Source of the DNA: Ectobius pallidus
Lineage: Eukaryota > Arthropoda > Insecta > Blattodea > Ectobiidae
Assembly: GCA_964059195.1 (NCBI GenBank)
Contig: CAXKWD010000002.1
Location: forward strand, 152,289,042-152,353,041
Length of the DNA: 64,000 nucleotides
Direction of reading: 5' to 3'
The position numbers were made by a program, and so were the translations under genes. Numbering within the stretch: position 1 is the first letter of the stretch; each line of letters starts with the position of its first letter. A model generated the notes under the pieces. The model did no database searches. It saw only the letters and a program-made list of their open reading frames with translations, and was not told the origin of the DNA. Positions 45,060 to 56,379 of this stretch are shown in pieces.

Positions 45060-45600
45060 CCCACTAAAGAGGGTAGTTAGTATTCTAGCCCATTTAAAAC
45101 TTACTTTGAAGAATTAAAAATCATAGTATGCTATAACAATTAATGTAGGACATATTATAAAACCTATTTTCACCCTCAAAGAGTTTAATTTTACACAGGG
45201 GTAGTTTTTCAAGGTCACCCAGGTTTTTGCTCGAATGGACAACTAGAGCTATTATAAAATATCTAGAGGGTAGTTTTCACCCCTACAACCAATCTAACCC
45301 ATTAAAAATTATTTTTTCGACATTTCAAAATCCTATTGAGTGATATCAACTATCTGACATGATTTGCAACCCCAAAGGGGTTAATTTTATGAAGGGATGG
45401 TTTTTCAAGGTCACTCAAGTTTTTCCATAAATGGACAAGATAACGTCTTGAGGGTAGTTTTCACCCCCACAACCAGTCTAACCCATTAAAAATTTATTTT
45501 TCAACAATAATAAAACGTACTGAGTGATATCAATTATCTGACATGATTTACACCCCAAAGGGTGGTTTTTCATGCATGAAAAAAGTTATGTAATCTACCA
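45060..45600. repeat. Minisatellite, ~185 bp unit, about 2.5 copies
   Basis: Repeated words are AGGGTAGTTTTCACCCC, CAACCA.TCTAACCCATTAAA, TGAGTGATATCAA, ATCTGACATGATTT and TTTTTCAAGGTCAC.CA. Copies start near 45065, 45258 and 45445. Confidence 0.8.
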
Positions 45601-46270
45601 TGTTCATTGTAAGCGTTTTAAGTACATAATTATGTTTGTAAAAGTAAAAAACCAAGGCAGGCATTAAATATAATATATATACAAACATAAAATTAAAATA
45701 TATGCGCCAGAGGTTATGTGTGAACACGTATCGTCATCTTTTCTTGATATTGTACAAGTTACTATTGTAATAAATTATTAAGCATCTATAAATTTATAAA
45801 ATATACGTACACATACAAAAGTAATGGATTTTTTGCGTAATACTTTCAATGAAAAAGTTTTCTAACAAATGCTGCCTTCACCAGAATGTGAAACCAATAT
45901 GGCTACCAGCGAGGGCACAGCGTGCGTGGTCCGGTCTGCTCTCGCTCCATCCGCACTCGCCTTAATTGTCCATTTGGAATAGCACTCGCTGATGTCACAT
46001 CCGGGTGGGAGTGCACGAGTGCACATTTTGCACATTCGGGACAGAGACTTATCAATTTCCAGAGCACTTCACTATGCCGATTTTAGTAATGATTGCAGAT
46101 AGTAATGTCGTAAATTCAAAATATGCCTTAGTGTCTGATAATCATTTTGGTAAATGTTCGCGTGATCGAGGCGCTGGCACCGCAGAAAATCAGCTGTTCG
46201 GAGGAAGTTGCCATGTTTCTTCGCCATGCGGGAGTAGAGTGATGCTCGTTGGTTGATTTATCTTTGGATA
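45601..46270. other. No recognisable gene; GC-richer patch at 45.9-46.25 kb
   Basis: 45900-46250 is noticeably richer in GC and CpG than its surroundings (GCGAGGGCACAGCGTGCGTGG, TCGCGTGATCGAGGCGC). An 83-codon frame at 46005 shows no motif. This could be a promoter-like patch or simply another repeat. Confidence 0.3.
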
Positions 46271-46278
46271 GTAGTTAC

Positions 46279-46495
46279 CATAGGCGTAACCAGGCCGACC
46301 ATATGGGGGGGTTATAACATCCGGGGGGTCTGGGGGTATGGAATACTCCCCAGGAGGTCCTCCCGCGGAAAATTTTAAAAATTAAGATGCATAATAACGA
46401 GTTTTAAGCTTCCCACGCTTTATACTCGTATTAAGTAATTTATAAGCAGACTTAAAAAAAATTACAATTTTAACCCCCCCCTCGTTACGCCTCTG
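46279..46495. mobile_element. 217 bp hAT-type MITE (TIR CA.AGGCGTAAC)
   Basis: Ends CATAGGCGTAACCAGG and CTCGTTACGCCTCTG, flanked by a perfect 8-bp duplication GTAGTTAC (46271-46278 and 46496-46503). G-runs and C-runs follow each terminus. Confidence 0.9.
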
Positions 46496-46503
46496 GTAGT
46501 TAC

Positions 46504-47210
46504 AGACGTTCATGTTGGAAAAAGGTGGGACCTTTCTGTATTGGAATAGACACTTCCCAGGAAATTGGAATGCCAAGACAGAAATTTATTCGGAAAAAAT
46601 GAGAATAGACCCTGACAAAAGACAATTTTAAATGGTCGAGACAAGCATTGTAAAAGACAAAGAATCGCACTTTCCTTTCCGTTTTGTAATCTTTGGTTTT
46701 GGACAGTAGGCTATGATCAGGCGGAAAAGAAACTTGGTAAGTAGGCGCCAAAATTAAATTTATGAAACGCTGATCAAGAATAGAAGACTTGCCTACCTTC
46801 CAAAATTACGCCTCGCGTACCACCTATTCCGTTTCCATTATTAGATGCAGAATATAGTATGAAGTTGAGGACAATGACATTCGTCGAAGTCACGAGATCT
46901 AATTTGATAGTTTGTAGAAATTTAAACTAAAACTTAATCGTGGAACTTCAGCATTAGTTAAATAAATTGATAGGCGTTGACTTTGTCCGCGGTACTTACT
47001 GATGGCTCAGTGGCCTTGAGAGGTCAGGTGCCAAGGTCAAGGCACTCTCGTTCCGATGTTATTGAACGCCAATTACTTGCGTAAGCAATCGTTCTTTTCT
47101 TTGTTTGATAATTCTGCAGTTCATAAACTTGCATGGAGAGGTTCACTTGCTCATACGGCACCGTAAAGAACCCAAACCAAGAGTTGTATGAAAAACACAA
47201 GTGATAGCCC
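46504..47210. other. No recognisable gene
   Basis: Short open frames on both strands without family motifs; no repeat boundaries found up to E2. Confidence 0.4.
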
Positions 47211-47269
47211 TGCTTATAGAGCGTAGGCTACTGTATACCCCCCATCCCCCCCCCCCGTGGGAATTTCCG

Positions 47270-48369
47270 ACACATATTTTTTTTGTTGGTATTCCCATCT
47301 AGTTTCAGTTTTCAGTTGTTTGCCCCTTATCAATTACAGCATTTACCCGGAAACCCCGGAAATCCGGAGAAAATGAGTTTGTTTGAATTTTTCTTTGTTC
47401 TTTGCTCCTAATATGCCCAGGGAATTTCTGGCTCACATATTTTTTGTTGGTATTACCATCTAGTTTAAGTCTTCAGTTGTTTGCCCCTTATCAATTACAG
47501 CTTTTACCCGGAAACCCCGGAAGACTACGGAAATCTGGAGAAAAGAGTTTGATTTAATTTTTCTTTGTTCTTTGCTCCTAATATGCCCAGGGAATTTCTG
47601 ACTCACATATTTTTTGTTGGTATTGTCATCTAGTTTAAGTTTTCAGTTGTTTGCCTCTTACAAATTACAACATATCCCCGGAAAACCCGAAAAACCACTT
47701 TTATACGGAGAAAATGACAATGTTTTATTTTTTAAATCTTTGTTCTTTGCTTCTAATATTCAAAGGGAATTTCTGAATCATATGTTCTTTTGTTGGTATT
47801 GCCATCCAGATTAAGGTTTCAGTTGTTTGCCCCTTATCAATCACAGCAAATCCCCAGAAAACTCCGAAAACCACGGAAACCCGGACAAAATGACTTTGTT
47901 TTAATTTTTTAAATCTTAGTTTTTTACTTCTAGTATTCAAAGGGAATTGGTAACTCATATGGTTTTGTGTTGGTATTGCCATTTAGATTAAGGTTTCAGT
48001 TGTTTACCCCTTATCAATTACAGCAAATCCCCAGAAAACTCTGAAAACCACGGAAGCCCGGAGAAAATGACTTTGTTTTAATTTTTTAAATCTTAGTTCT
48101 TTGCTCCTAGTATTCAAAGGGAATTAGTGACTAATATGGTTTTGTGTTCGTATTGCCATGTAGATTAAGGTTTCAGTTGTTTGCCCCTTATCAATTACAG
48201 CAAATCCCCAGAAAACTCCGAAAACCACGGAAGCTCGGAGAAATTGGCTTAGTTTTAATTTTTTAAATCTTAGTTCTTTGCTCCTAGTATTCAAAGGGAA
48301 TTGGTGACTCATATGGTTTTGTGTTGGTATTGCCATGTAGATTAAGGTTTCAGTTGTTTGCCCCTTATC
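47270..48369 (+). repeat. Left arm of E2, first seven tandem units
   Basis: GTTGGTATTGCC-type unit starts at about 47283, 47446, 47617, 47793, 47970, 48147 and 48322. Period grows from 163 bp outside to 175-177 bp inside. Core variants in order: TTACCCGGAAACCCCGGAAA (two units), a TATACGGAG variant, then CCCCAGAAAACTCCGAAAAC (three units). Confidence 0.9.
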
Positions 48370-51300
48370 TTCTTCTTCTTCTTTCTCTTCCCCTTGTGCC
48401 TCACGGCGTCGGGTCTGCCTCGATCCATTTCCTCCATTCTCCTCTGTCCCTTGCCATTCTCCTCAATTCTCCCATTCCTTTCCCCCTTCTTCTTGCCATC
48501 CCCTCGATATTGTCTAAATATGTCGTTCTGGGCCTTCCTCTTCCTCTCCTTCCCTCCTTTCTTGCTTCCATCACCTGTTTTGGCTTTCTCTCCTCTCCCA
48601 TTCTTAACACATGTCCGAACCATTTCATCTGCCTTTCCCTTAGTCTCTCCTCCACTGATTTCTGCTTCAGCTCGTCTCTGATCCTCTCATTCCGTATTCT
48701 ATCCCTTCTTGTCTTTCCTACTATTCTTCGGTAGCATTTCATTTCTATTGCAGTAATGTTACTTATTCTCTCATTTGTAACTGGCCAACTTTCGCTCCCA
48801 TACAACAGGGTTGGTTCTATGACTGTTTTATATACCTGTAATTTTGTTCTGGCTTGTATTTCTTTCTTCCCAAATATTATGTTGCTTAATCCGTAATATA
48901 TATTCCTAGCCTTCTTCGTTCTATTAAGTATTTCTTCCTTTATTATCCCATTTTGGTGTATTATCGTTCCCAAGTATTCATATGTTTTTACCTGTTCAAG
49001 TGGCTTTCCATCACAATTAATGTTAATTCCTTCAATCCTTTCCTCTGTTTTTCCCATTTGCATTACTTTACTCTTGCTTGTGTTTACACTCATTCCCTTA
49101 CTTTTCAGGATTTCTGTCCATTCATTTACCATATCCTGCAGTTTTTGTTCTGTTTCTGCAATCAGTAGTATATCATCTGCGTACACTAATACCTGGCTAT
49201 AGATCGTTCTCATATTCCAATAGCCTACCTTCGTTTTGGTCGTCCTCCTCTTGCATGTTTTAATTATTTCATCCATAAAAACAATAAACAGCAAAGGACT
49301 CAGGCTGTCTCCTTGTTTCACCCCTCTTCTCATTTCAAATTCCTTTGACTTCTCCCCATCAATCCTTACTAGTCCCTTTACTGACTTGTAGGTTGATTCT
49401 ATGGCTCTTACTAACTTTTCGCTCACTCCTCTCTTCCTCAACACTTTCCATATTTCCTTCCTTGGTACTCTGTCAAATGCCGATTTCAAGTCTAGAAAAG
49501 CCAAGTAAAGCTTATTTTCTTTTTCCATAAACTTCTCTCCCAGTGTTCTTAATGTAAATATCCAGTCTTGTGTTTGTCTGCCTGGTCTGAACGCCCCCTG
49601 TTCCTCTTCCAATTCTTCTTCCACCACATCTCTCAATTTTCTTTCCAGTATTCTTGAATATATTTTTGTGCCACTGATGCCAAACAAATTGCTCTGTAAT
49701 TATCACAGTCTGTAGTTTCACCCTTTTTGTGAACCGGTATTATTATGTTATACTCCCATTCCGTGGGAATCATCTCCTCCTGCCATATTTTCTGATATAA
49801 TTTCCATAGTTTGTCAATTATCACTGCTCCTCCCCATTTGATCAGTTCTGGTGCAATGTCATCATATCCTGCTGCTCTGCCCACCTTCATCGCTTCAATT
49901 GCTAATTCCACCTCTGTCCTTGATATTATACTAGGAATTTGTTCCTCCCCTGCCGTTGTCACCTCCTCTCTTTCTCCAGTATCCTGTTCTACTTCCGGGG
50001 CTAACTCCTCTGCAAATTTCTCTTCATAATACCTTTTCCAGGTTTCCAGAATTCTTTCCTGTTGGGTTTCTATTTTGTTATTGTCCTCCTTATTCTTTAT
50101 GTTTCTTACTCTTTTGCCATACTTCCCTCTTATATTTTTAATGGTATTCCAGAAGATTTTCCTATTATCTTTAAAGTGACTTTCCACCTGATTCCCAAAA
50201 TCTATCCATGACTTCTCTTTTGCCTCTTTCACTATCTTCTTTGCCTCATTCCTCTTTAGAATATAATCTTGGAAATCCTCCTGCCTTTTAGTTCTCAGGT
50301 AATTCTTCCATGCTTTCTTCTTACTGCTTACCGATTGTTCTACTTCCTCACTCCACCAGTTTGTTCTTTTCATGTTTCTGTTTACTCTTTTCTTGCCACA
50401 CACTTCTCCAGCTGCTTTCAGCATTGTTTCCTTAATTTGGGCCCACATTCCATTTATGTTTATATTGTTTTCCTCTTCTTCTTCCCTTCCTTCAAATTTC
50501 TCTCTCAGCGATTCCTGATATCTTTGCCTATTTTTCATTTTATTTAGTTCTTCTATTCTGATTTTTTCAAATACCTTCTTTTTCTCTATCCTCCTTATCT
50601 TGAATCTTGTGTCTGCCACCAATAGTCTGTGGTCTGTCGAGGCCTCTGCTCCTCTAATTACCTTTACATCCCTCAATATTGCACTCAATTCCTTTGCGTA
50701 TATAATGTAATCAATGATGCTCTTTACTTGTCTTCCTTCACCTTCGAAAGTTGTTTGATGGATCTTTTTGTGTTTAAAACAGGAATTTCCTATCCTTAAA
50801 TTATTTCTTAAACAAAATTATAAAACTCTTCGTCCATTTTCATTTAAAACTCTTTCGCCTCCATACTTTCCTAAAACCCCATGTCCTCTCCTAAAATTGT
50901 TACCCACCCTGCCGTTGAGATCTCCCATCAGAAATATTTTCCTACCTCCCTCCTCTGCTCTATCTACCTCCCTTTGTAGATCTGTATAAAAAAATAAAAA
51001 AAATTAAAATTCCCTTTTCTAACACATTGGAATCTTCAGTTGGCGCATAAGCTTGTATTATCGTTAGTTTCTCTTCCATATCAAGATCTATTGACATTAA
51101 TCTTGAATTGACTGCTTTCCAGCTTACCACCCTTCTTTCCGTCTCTTCTTCTGTTAGAATGCCAACTCCCTCTTTTGCTCTAGTTCCCACTGGGACCCCG
51201 GAGTACCGTAGCGTGTAGTTTCCTTCCATCAGCTTGCTTCCATTCCCTTTCTTCTTTATCTCGCTCAAACCCAGAATCTTTATTTTATATTTCTTCATTT

Positions 51301-51745
51301 CCCGGATTACTTCCTCCTCCTTTCCATTCAAAGTTTTAATATTCCAAGTTCCTAATCTCAATTCCTTATTCTTGCATTGTCTTCTCCAATGAATCCGTCC
51401 TGGTCCGAGGCAGTGTGTAATTCTTTGAATCATTCTGAAGACCCAGTGTGAGGGATTAGCACAACGACTGGGCGGTTTTCTGTAGGGGTTTGCTCCCTTA
51501 GCCTTTGAAGGTTCACCTTCTCCGCAAGGCAACGGTTCCTCTCAAAATTCCCCTTGGGAGGCGGGGTGCCACTTCCGCCTTCCTCGCCGTTCTGATTGAT
51601 CCAATCTCCGCCGAGTCCGCCGTTGTGGTCTTCGCCTTTGGTCCGCCCCGGGTATTTTATTTCCCCGGTACCCACCATATCTGGTGAGCATTCCCCTATC
51701 CGCCACCCGGGGAGGCGCCCGATGGGAGCGGCAACTCCACACGGG
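48370..51745 (-). mobile_element. RTE-like LINE with 12-bp target duplication and (GAA)n tail
   Basis: Flanked by TTGCCCCTTATC at 48358-48369 and 51746-51757, so joining the flanks restores the arm unit of E2. The minus-strand 3' end is a (GAA)n tail at 48370-48384. The 5' end at 51745 has a GC-rich leader. With 3376 bp it is close to full length for a short LINE with one APE-RT polyprotein. Confidence 0.85.
48401..51532 (-). pseudogene. Endonuclease-reverse transcriptase of the RTE-like LINE, several frameshifts
   Basis: On the minus strand: leader frame to about 51430; APE endonuclease with [17 protein letters not shown] (51360), [11 protein letters not shown] and YAPTED (about 51050); a frame change near 50985 leads to KIFLMGDLNGRVG (GDLN block) and a stop near 50850; SIIDYIIYAKE and ASTDHRLLVADTRF (50640, SDH-type block). 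RT: AAGYDDIAPELIKWGG (49860), IIPVHKKGETTDCDNYRAI (49735), frame change near 49680, AFLDLKSAFDRVPR (49500), GVKQGDSLSPLLF (49320), LVYADDILLIA (49170), and the C-terminal WFGHVLRM...RGRPR. All catalytic boxes survive but at least three frameshifts or stops split the frame. The WFGHV tail and single-polyprotein layout fit RTE-like LINEs; the clade is tentative. Confidence 0.8.
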
Positions 51746-51960
51746 TTGCCCCTTATCAATTACAGGAAATCCCCAGAAACCTAAAAAATCCGAAGAAAAT
51801 GACTTCGTTTTAATTTTTTCAAAACCTCTGTTCTTTGATCCTAATATTCCCAGGGAACTTCTGACTTACATATTTTTTTTTTTTTGTTGGCATTGTAATC
51901 TAGATTAAGGTTTCAGCTGTTTGCCCATTATCAATTACAACATATCCCCGTAAAACCCGG
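51746..51960 (+). repeat. Left arm of E2, remainder after the LINE
   Basis: Resumes TTGCCCCTTATCAATTACAG and continues through one more unit (start near 51880) to the coding fragment at about 51965. Confidence 0.85.
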
Positions 51961-52440
51961 AAAACCACAGAATTTCTAGAACTCGGAACTTGTGATCTAC
52001 GGTTACTGAAACCGTTATTGCGAAGTAATTCTTCTGCTTCAAGTGTGTCCCTTGCAGGTTCAAAAGGGTGAGTATATGGACTACGAGATATCTGCCATAA
52101 TTGTGATGGTCACATGCAAAGAAAAGGGGAATCATATCTTCTAAACATGCCAAGTGTAAGTCAAAGTTGTTTTCTTTAGTTGCTCGCTGAAATCTCAAAA
52201 TCAATGACACTTTGTCCATATTACCATTCCAAAATTGTGCTGTTTTACCGAATGTCCCTTCTCTAACTTCAGTCAAGAAAGTTTGGTAGTGACTGTGGAA
52301 GGTTTGCTAAGATAAATTAATTATCATTCACAGATGTCAAATTAGAATATGAAGTGTGTTCTGTCAGGTTTCCAATCGCCTTCATTCCTTCCGCATCAGG
52401 ATTTTTTCCAGTATTCTTTGTCATGCTGTAATTGGTAAGG
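51950..52440 (-). pseudogene. Coding fragment carried by E2
   Basis: Minus-strand reading from about 52435: HDKEYWKKS-type start, then a decayed stretch, TFLTEVREGTFGKTAQFW, LILRFQRATKENNFDLHLAC LEDMIPLFFACDHHNYGRYL VVHILTLLNLQGTHLKQ, then a frame change to SVTVDHKFRVLEILW. It aligns with 5501-5962 of E1 but ends at LEILW, where the arm begins, and lacks the TIEQSINR part present in E1. In E2 the DHHNYGRYL core is intact, while E1 has a deletion there. Function unknown; same uncharacterised repeat-associated family. Confidence 0.65.
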
Positions 52441-53550
52441 GGAAAACAACTGAAACCTTAAACTATATGGCAATAGCAACAAAAATTATGTGATTCAGAA
52501 ATTCCCTGGGAATATTAGTATCAAAGAGCAAATATTTTTAAAAATTTAAGACAATCTCATTTTCTGTGGATTTTCTTGGTTTTCAGGGTTTACGTGGATA
52601 TGCTGTAATTGATAAGGGGAAAACAACTTAAACCTTAAACTAGATGGCAATACCAACAAAAAAACATATGAGTCAGAAATTCCCTGGGAATATTAGGAGC
52701 AAAGAACAAAGATTTTAAAGAAATTTTTAAAAAGTCAATTCCTCCGGATTTCCGTGGTTTTCGGAGTTTTCTGGAGATATTCTATAATTCATAAGGGGCA
52801 AACAACTGAAACCTTAATCTATATGGCAATACCAACAAAAAAACATACGAATCAGAAATTCCCTTTGAATATTAGGAGCAAAGAACAAAGATTTAAAAAG
52901 TAATACATAGTAATTTTCTCCGTATACACGTGGTTTTCCGGGCTTTCCGGGGATATGCTGTAATTGGTAAGGGGCAAACAACTGGAACCTTAATCTATAT
53001 GGGAATACCAACACAAAAACATATGGTTCACCAATTCCCTTTGAATACTAGGAGCAAAGAACTAAGATTTTTAAAAAATAAAACGAAGTCCCTTTCTCCG
53101 GATTTCCGTGGTTTTCGGTGTTTTCCGGGGATATACTGTAATTGATAAGGGGCAAACAACTGAAACCTTAATCTAGATGGTAATGCCAACAAAAAAACAT
53201 GTAAGTCAGAAATTCCCTTTGAATATTAGGTGCAAAGAACAAAGATTTAAAAAATAAAACATAGTAATTTTCTCCGTATATACATGGTATTCCGGGTTTT
53301 CCGGGGATATGTTGTTATTTGTAAGGGGCAAACAACTGGAACATTAAACTAGATGCCAATACCAACAAAAATGTGTGAGTCAGAAATTCCCTGGGAATAT
53401 TAGGAGCAAAGAACAATGAAAAATTAAAACAAATTCATTTTCTGCGAATTTCCGGGGTTTCCGGCTAAATGCTGTAATTGATAAGGGGCAAACAACTAAA
53501 ATCTTAAACTAGATGACAATACCAACAAAAAAATATATGTGTCGGAAATT
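52440..53550 (-). repeat. Right arm of E2: seven inverted tandem units
   Basis: GGCAATACCAAC-type ends at about 52466, 52644, 52826, 53005, 53179, 53353 and 53515, period 162-182 bp. Variants mirror the left arm: TTTCCGGCTAAATGCTG outermost, TATACATGG / TATACACGTGG cores further in, TTTCGGAGTTTTCTGG-type cores innermost. Confidence 0.9.
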
Positions 53551-53596
53551 CCCACGGGGGGGGGGAGGGTTTCATATTGGTAGCCCATGGTCTATT

Positions 53597-53884
53597 ATCT
53601 TAATGCATCTATTTCAATAATATAATATGGTATTCATGCATAATGCTTTGCCATGTTTCACATCGAATTTTTAAGGTAAAGATGTTATGGGGTAGACATT
53701 TTGTTGGGTTGCACGAACTGCATGTTATGATTAACACATTTGAAGGGGCTTGGCTACATTGGCAGCAATTCGCGTGTGTCATCATTCAAGTATGACATTT
53801 TAGGTGTAACATTTTGGTTAAAACGGTACAAAAATGTGCTTTACTTTAGTTTAAAAAAAAAAAAAAAAAAAGGATAATTTAAAA
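53597..53884. other. No recognisable gene
   Basis: Anonymous sequence between E2 and the inverted repeat copy; an A19 run lies at about 53853-53871. Confidence 0.5.
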
Positions 53885-54110
53885 TTTAAATATTCATACC
53901 TATATTACCGAAACCAATTTATATCATAGGCTGGACACAAAATTCATGTTTTCATGTCTGCCTAGGTCCCAAACACGATATTATTAAAATCGTATGTCCA
54001 GAAAACTGTTAACATTTAACATGTCAGTGCTATTTTCAGTAAAACTACAACTCCGATCACTAACTAAATACTTAGGCCTACTTGTAGAAAAGGAACAGTT
54101 ACAAGTGGCA
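53885..54110 (-). repeat. Inverted copy of the repeat at 42650-42905
   Basis: See the match words listed for 42650-42905. The copy is broken at 54111 by AGGCGTACCGAGGGGGG text. Confidence 0.85.
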
Positions 54111-55512
54111 TAGGCGTACCGAGGGGGGGTTTTGGGGGTTTGAACCCCCCCTATTGATCAAAAAAAGGAAAATTGTATAATTTTTTTAAGTCTGTCGAAG
54201 CATCAGATTTCAGTAATACATATCAATGTCAAATCAATTGCAGTTGGCTTTGGCTATTTTTGTCATACCGTGGTAATAAAAACATCGCGATCGCTAGAAT
54301 GTTGTAAGCCCACGCTGGTCGATTCATTTGTTTAGAATGTCAAGGCCCGTAGACATATGAAATTTTCAACCTATACGGAAGAGGGATAATCAACATAGAC
54401 CTACATATGGTTAAACATTGTTCGATTTGGACGAAACTCACTATACAGGGATTTTCTGGGCCAAGGAACTCGAATCTGAGATCGCTTTTACCAGGCGACG
54501 ATGTCTAACCGTAACATGTAGTCCACGTGATTTAGGTGTTAATAAATATAATGATTTAACTATTATGCTCTAACTTTATGCTCTTTTTTTATCGCGGGCG
54601 AAGCCGCGGGCACATGCTAGTCATTAATATGATAAAGTACTGAAAATTTCAAATCTCTATGTCTATTAGGAGCTGAGAAAACCTTCCTTTTGTATGAAAA
54701 AAATAAACTTACGGAAAACGAGCCTCGAAGTTGTAACATAAACAGTGGCGTAGCTTGACATTGGGTTCTGGGTAAACTGGATTTTAAAATATGAATTTAT
54801 AACTGTTCAAATGATAAAACGAATTTCCATTGTAAAAGTGTTTAAAATAATAAAATAATGTTAATATCATGCACATGGATTCGAGTTCGTATAAATACCT
54901 ATATAAGCATTTTATTATTAGTACTACTATTACTACTACTACTAGTCGGCTAGTAGTATTAGTACCACAATCTTTATTAATTATTATCGAATTTTAGTGA
55001 ATTTGGATTTTAAACTAAACTAAGTTACATAGATTAAAAAAATGAAGTATAAGATTCAATTTTGGAAAAACGCGTAAATCAAGCTTAGAAGTTGGCTTTT
55101 ACCCTTTGGTTCATACGATAGAGTCGAAAGCGGCGTTATCCATACTTATTATATTAAAACGTGCAACGCGGAAATAATCACAATTTTAACATAAACTAAC
55201 ACTGGTTCTGACCAATGACTGAGGAATGTAATGTTTATGTTACCGTACCCCAAGGCTAGTATAATATGCAAGGTTGTCTCGTTCGACGCGCATGCGTATT
55301 GAGCACGAGGGATATGACGTGGCCCCTATAGGCCAGTCAGTAGAGGTATTGTATGATGCAAAAGGTGGGGCAGAAGCTTTTATTTTTTTAACTTCTATAT
55401 ACGGATACAAGCATGTAAAAAACAAAAATGCTAACACGGGCGGCCTCGGGAAAACTTTTGGCGGCAAAAAAAAACCTCGAAATTTTAGGACTTTTTTGGT
55501 TTTACGCCTCTA
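54111..55512. mobile_element. Possible hAT-type element with AGGCGTA ends
   Basis: The left end CATAGGCGTACCGAGGGG resembles the 46279-46495 MITE terminus and the right end TTTTACGCCTCTA is its approximate inverse. Flanking 8-mers do not match. It contains the Helitron end at 54620. Weak call. Confidence 0.3.
54300..54620 (+). mobile_element. Helitron-like element, family 1 (3' end at 54620)
   Basis: Ends in hairpin CGCGGGCGAAGCCGCGGG (54593-54610), GCACATG-type spacer and CTAG (54617-54620) followed by T. The body has GGTCGATTCATTTGTTTA, ACGAAACTCACTATACAGGG and CTGGGCCAAGGAACTCGAA, matching other family-1 copies in this window. The 5' limit is not certain. Confidence 0.65.
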
Positions 55513-55719
55513 ACACCTAAACGGTGCATCCTAGTGAAAAGTTACGATGTAACTAATTAAAGAGCTTTAAATTCAGCGTCGAATTAGTACCACAACGTAA
55601 TAATTCGGTCAAGTAGTGTGGTCGAAAACCACCGTCAAAGAACGACGATTTTTTCCAACTTTGCCATAAACTGAGATATAGTACTATATATGAGTCAGAG
55701 GGTTCCAGGAGGTTGAGGC

Positions 55720-55928
55720 ACCCAGATTTTAGACATCCAGGTAAGGTTGTCAGCCTTACGTCCGGCCGCCTTTACCCCCAGGATGATTCCTGGTACTCAT
55801 TTCTGTTAGAGGGTGAGTCGACCACAGAACCATAGTGCCACCAATTGGGTATTAGGCCAATTATTGAAAAACTCCAACGACCTCATCGAGGATCGAACCC
55901 GCGACTTTCTGGTTTGTAGCGCAGTTAT
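55720..55928 (-). repeat. tRNA-derived SINE fragment
   Basis: The complement begins with a tRNA 3' half: GCGCTACAAACCAGAAAGTC then GCGGGTTCGATCCTCG (perfect B-box GGTTCGATCC), followed by a ~180 bp body with GGTGGCACTATGG, GAGTACCAGGAATCATCCTG and GGTAAAGGCGGCCGGACG. The A-box side is missing, so it is 5'-truncated. Confidence 0.65.
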
Positions 55929-55993
55929 ATACATTTCAGAAAACTAATTTGGGAAGTACATGTATGAACCATTATGACATAGCATGACACTAA

Positions 55994-55998
55994 AAAAA

Positions 55999-56042
<44 letters not shown>
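55994..56042. repeat. (TAA)n microsatellite
   Basis: About 15 AAT/TAA repeats. Confidence 0.95.
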
Positions 56043-56043
<1 letters not shown>

Positions 56044-56150
56044 GATATGTTTATAGAAGAATTACCCGATTTGTGGTACATAGGATAAAAGAAACTTGTG
56101 AGTTATGAATATACCTACACCTTATTAATATTTTATCACAGAAATTGAAG

Positions 56151-56374
56151 ACATGCCCAGAAATATGGGCTAACCCACATTTTAGTAAAATGGCGAACAA
56201 TTGTGTTGCATGGATGAATTACCCTGGAATACATTGTTAAAGTTATTTTTGTTAATTTCCGTGAACGTAAGCTTCAATCATACGTATATGGTGAATCAGT
56301 TTGTTCTTTATTAAAGCCGAGAACAAAACCAATAGCGAAAAGAATTGATGGTTAGCCCATTTTTCTGGGTATGT
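56151..56374. mobile_element. Possible 224 bp MITE
   Basis: ACATGCCCAGAAATATGGGC TAACCC at 56151 is mirrored by GGTTAGCCCATTTTTCTGGG TATGT at 56350-56374. No target duplication was recognised. Confidence 0.45.
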
Positions 56375-56379
56375 TGTTG

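Larger units (their letters stand above)
47214..53596 (-). mobile_element. Foldback-like element E2, inverted relative to E1
   Basis: The left end TTATAGAGCGTAGGCTACTG corresponds to the right end of E1, and the right end (CCATGGTCTA) corresponds to the left end of E1. Arms are 47230-48369 plus 51746-51960 (eight units, plus orientation) and 52440-53550 (seven units, reverse). The coding fragment between them is on the minus strand. An RTE-like LINE interrupts the left arm at 48370-51745. Confidence 0.75.

Noticed and set aside
48342..49263. Several plus-strand open frames rich in Ser/Leu/Phe/Pro
   Set aside because: They are antisense shadows of the LINE reverse transcriptase, whose minus-strand motifs are clear.
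54740..54770. CAGTGGCGTAGC as the start of a separate hAT element
   Set aside because: Resembles a hAT terminus but no inverted partner or 8-bp duplication was found.
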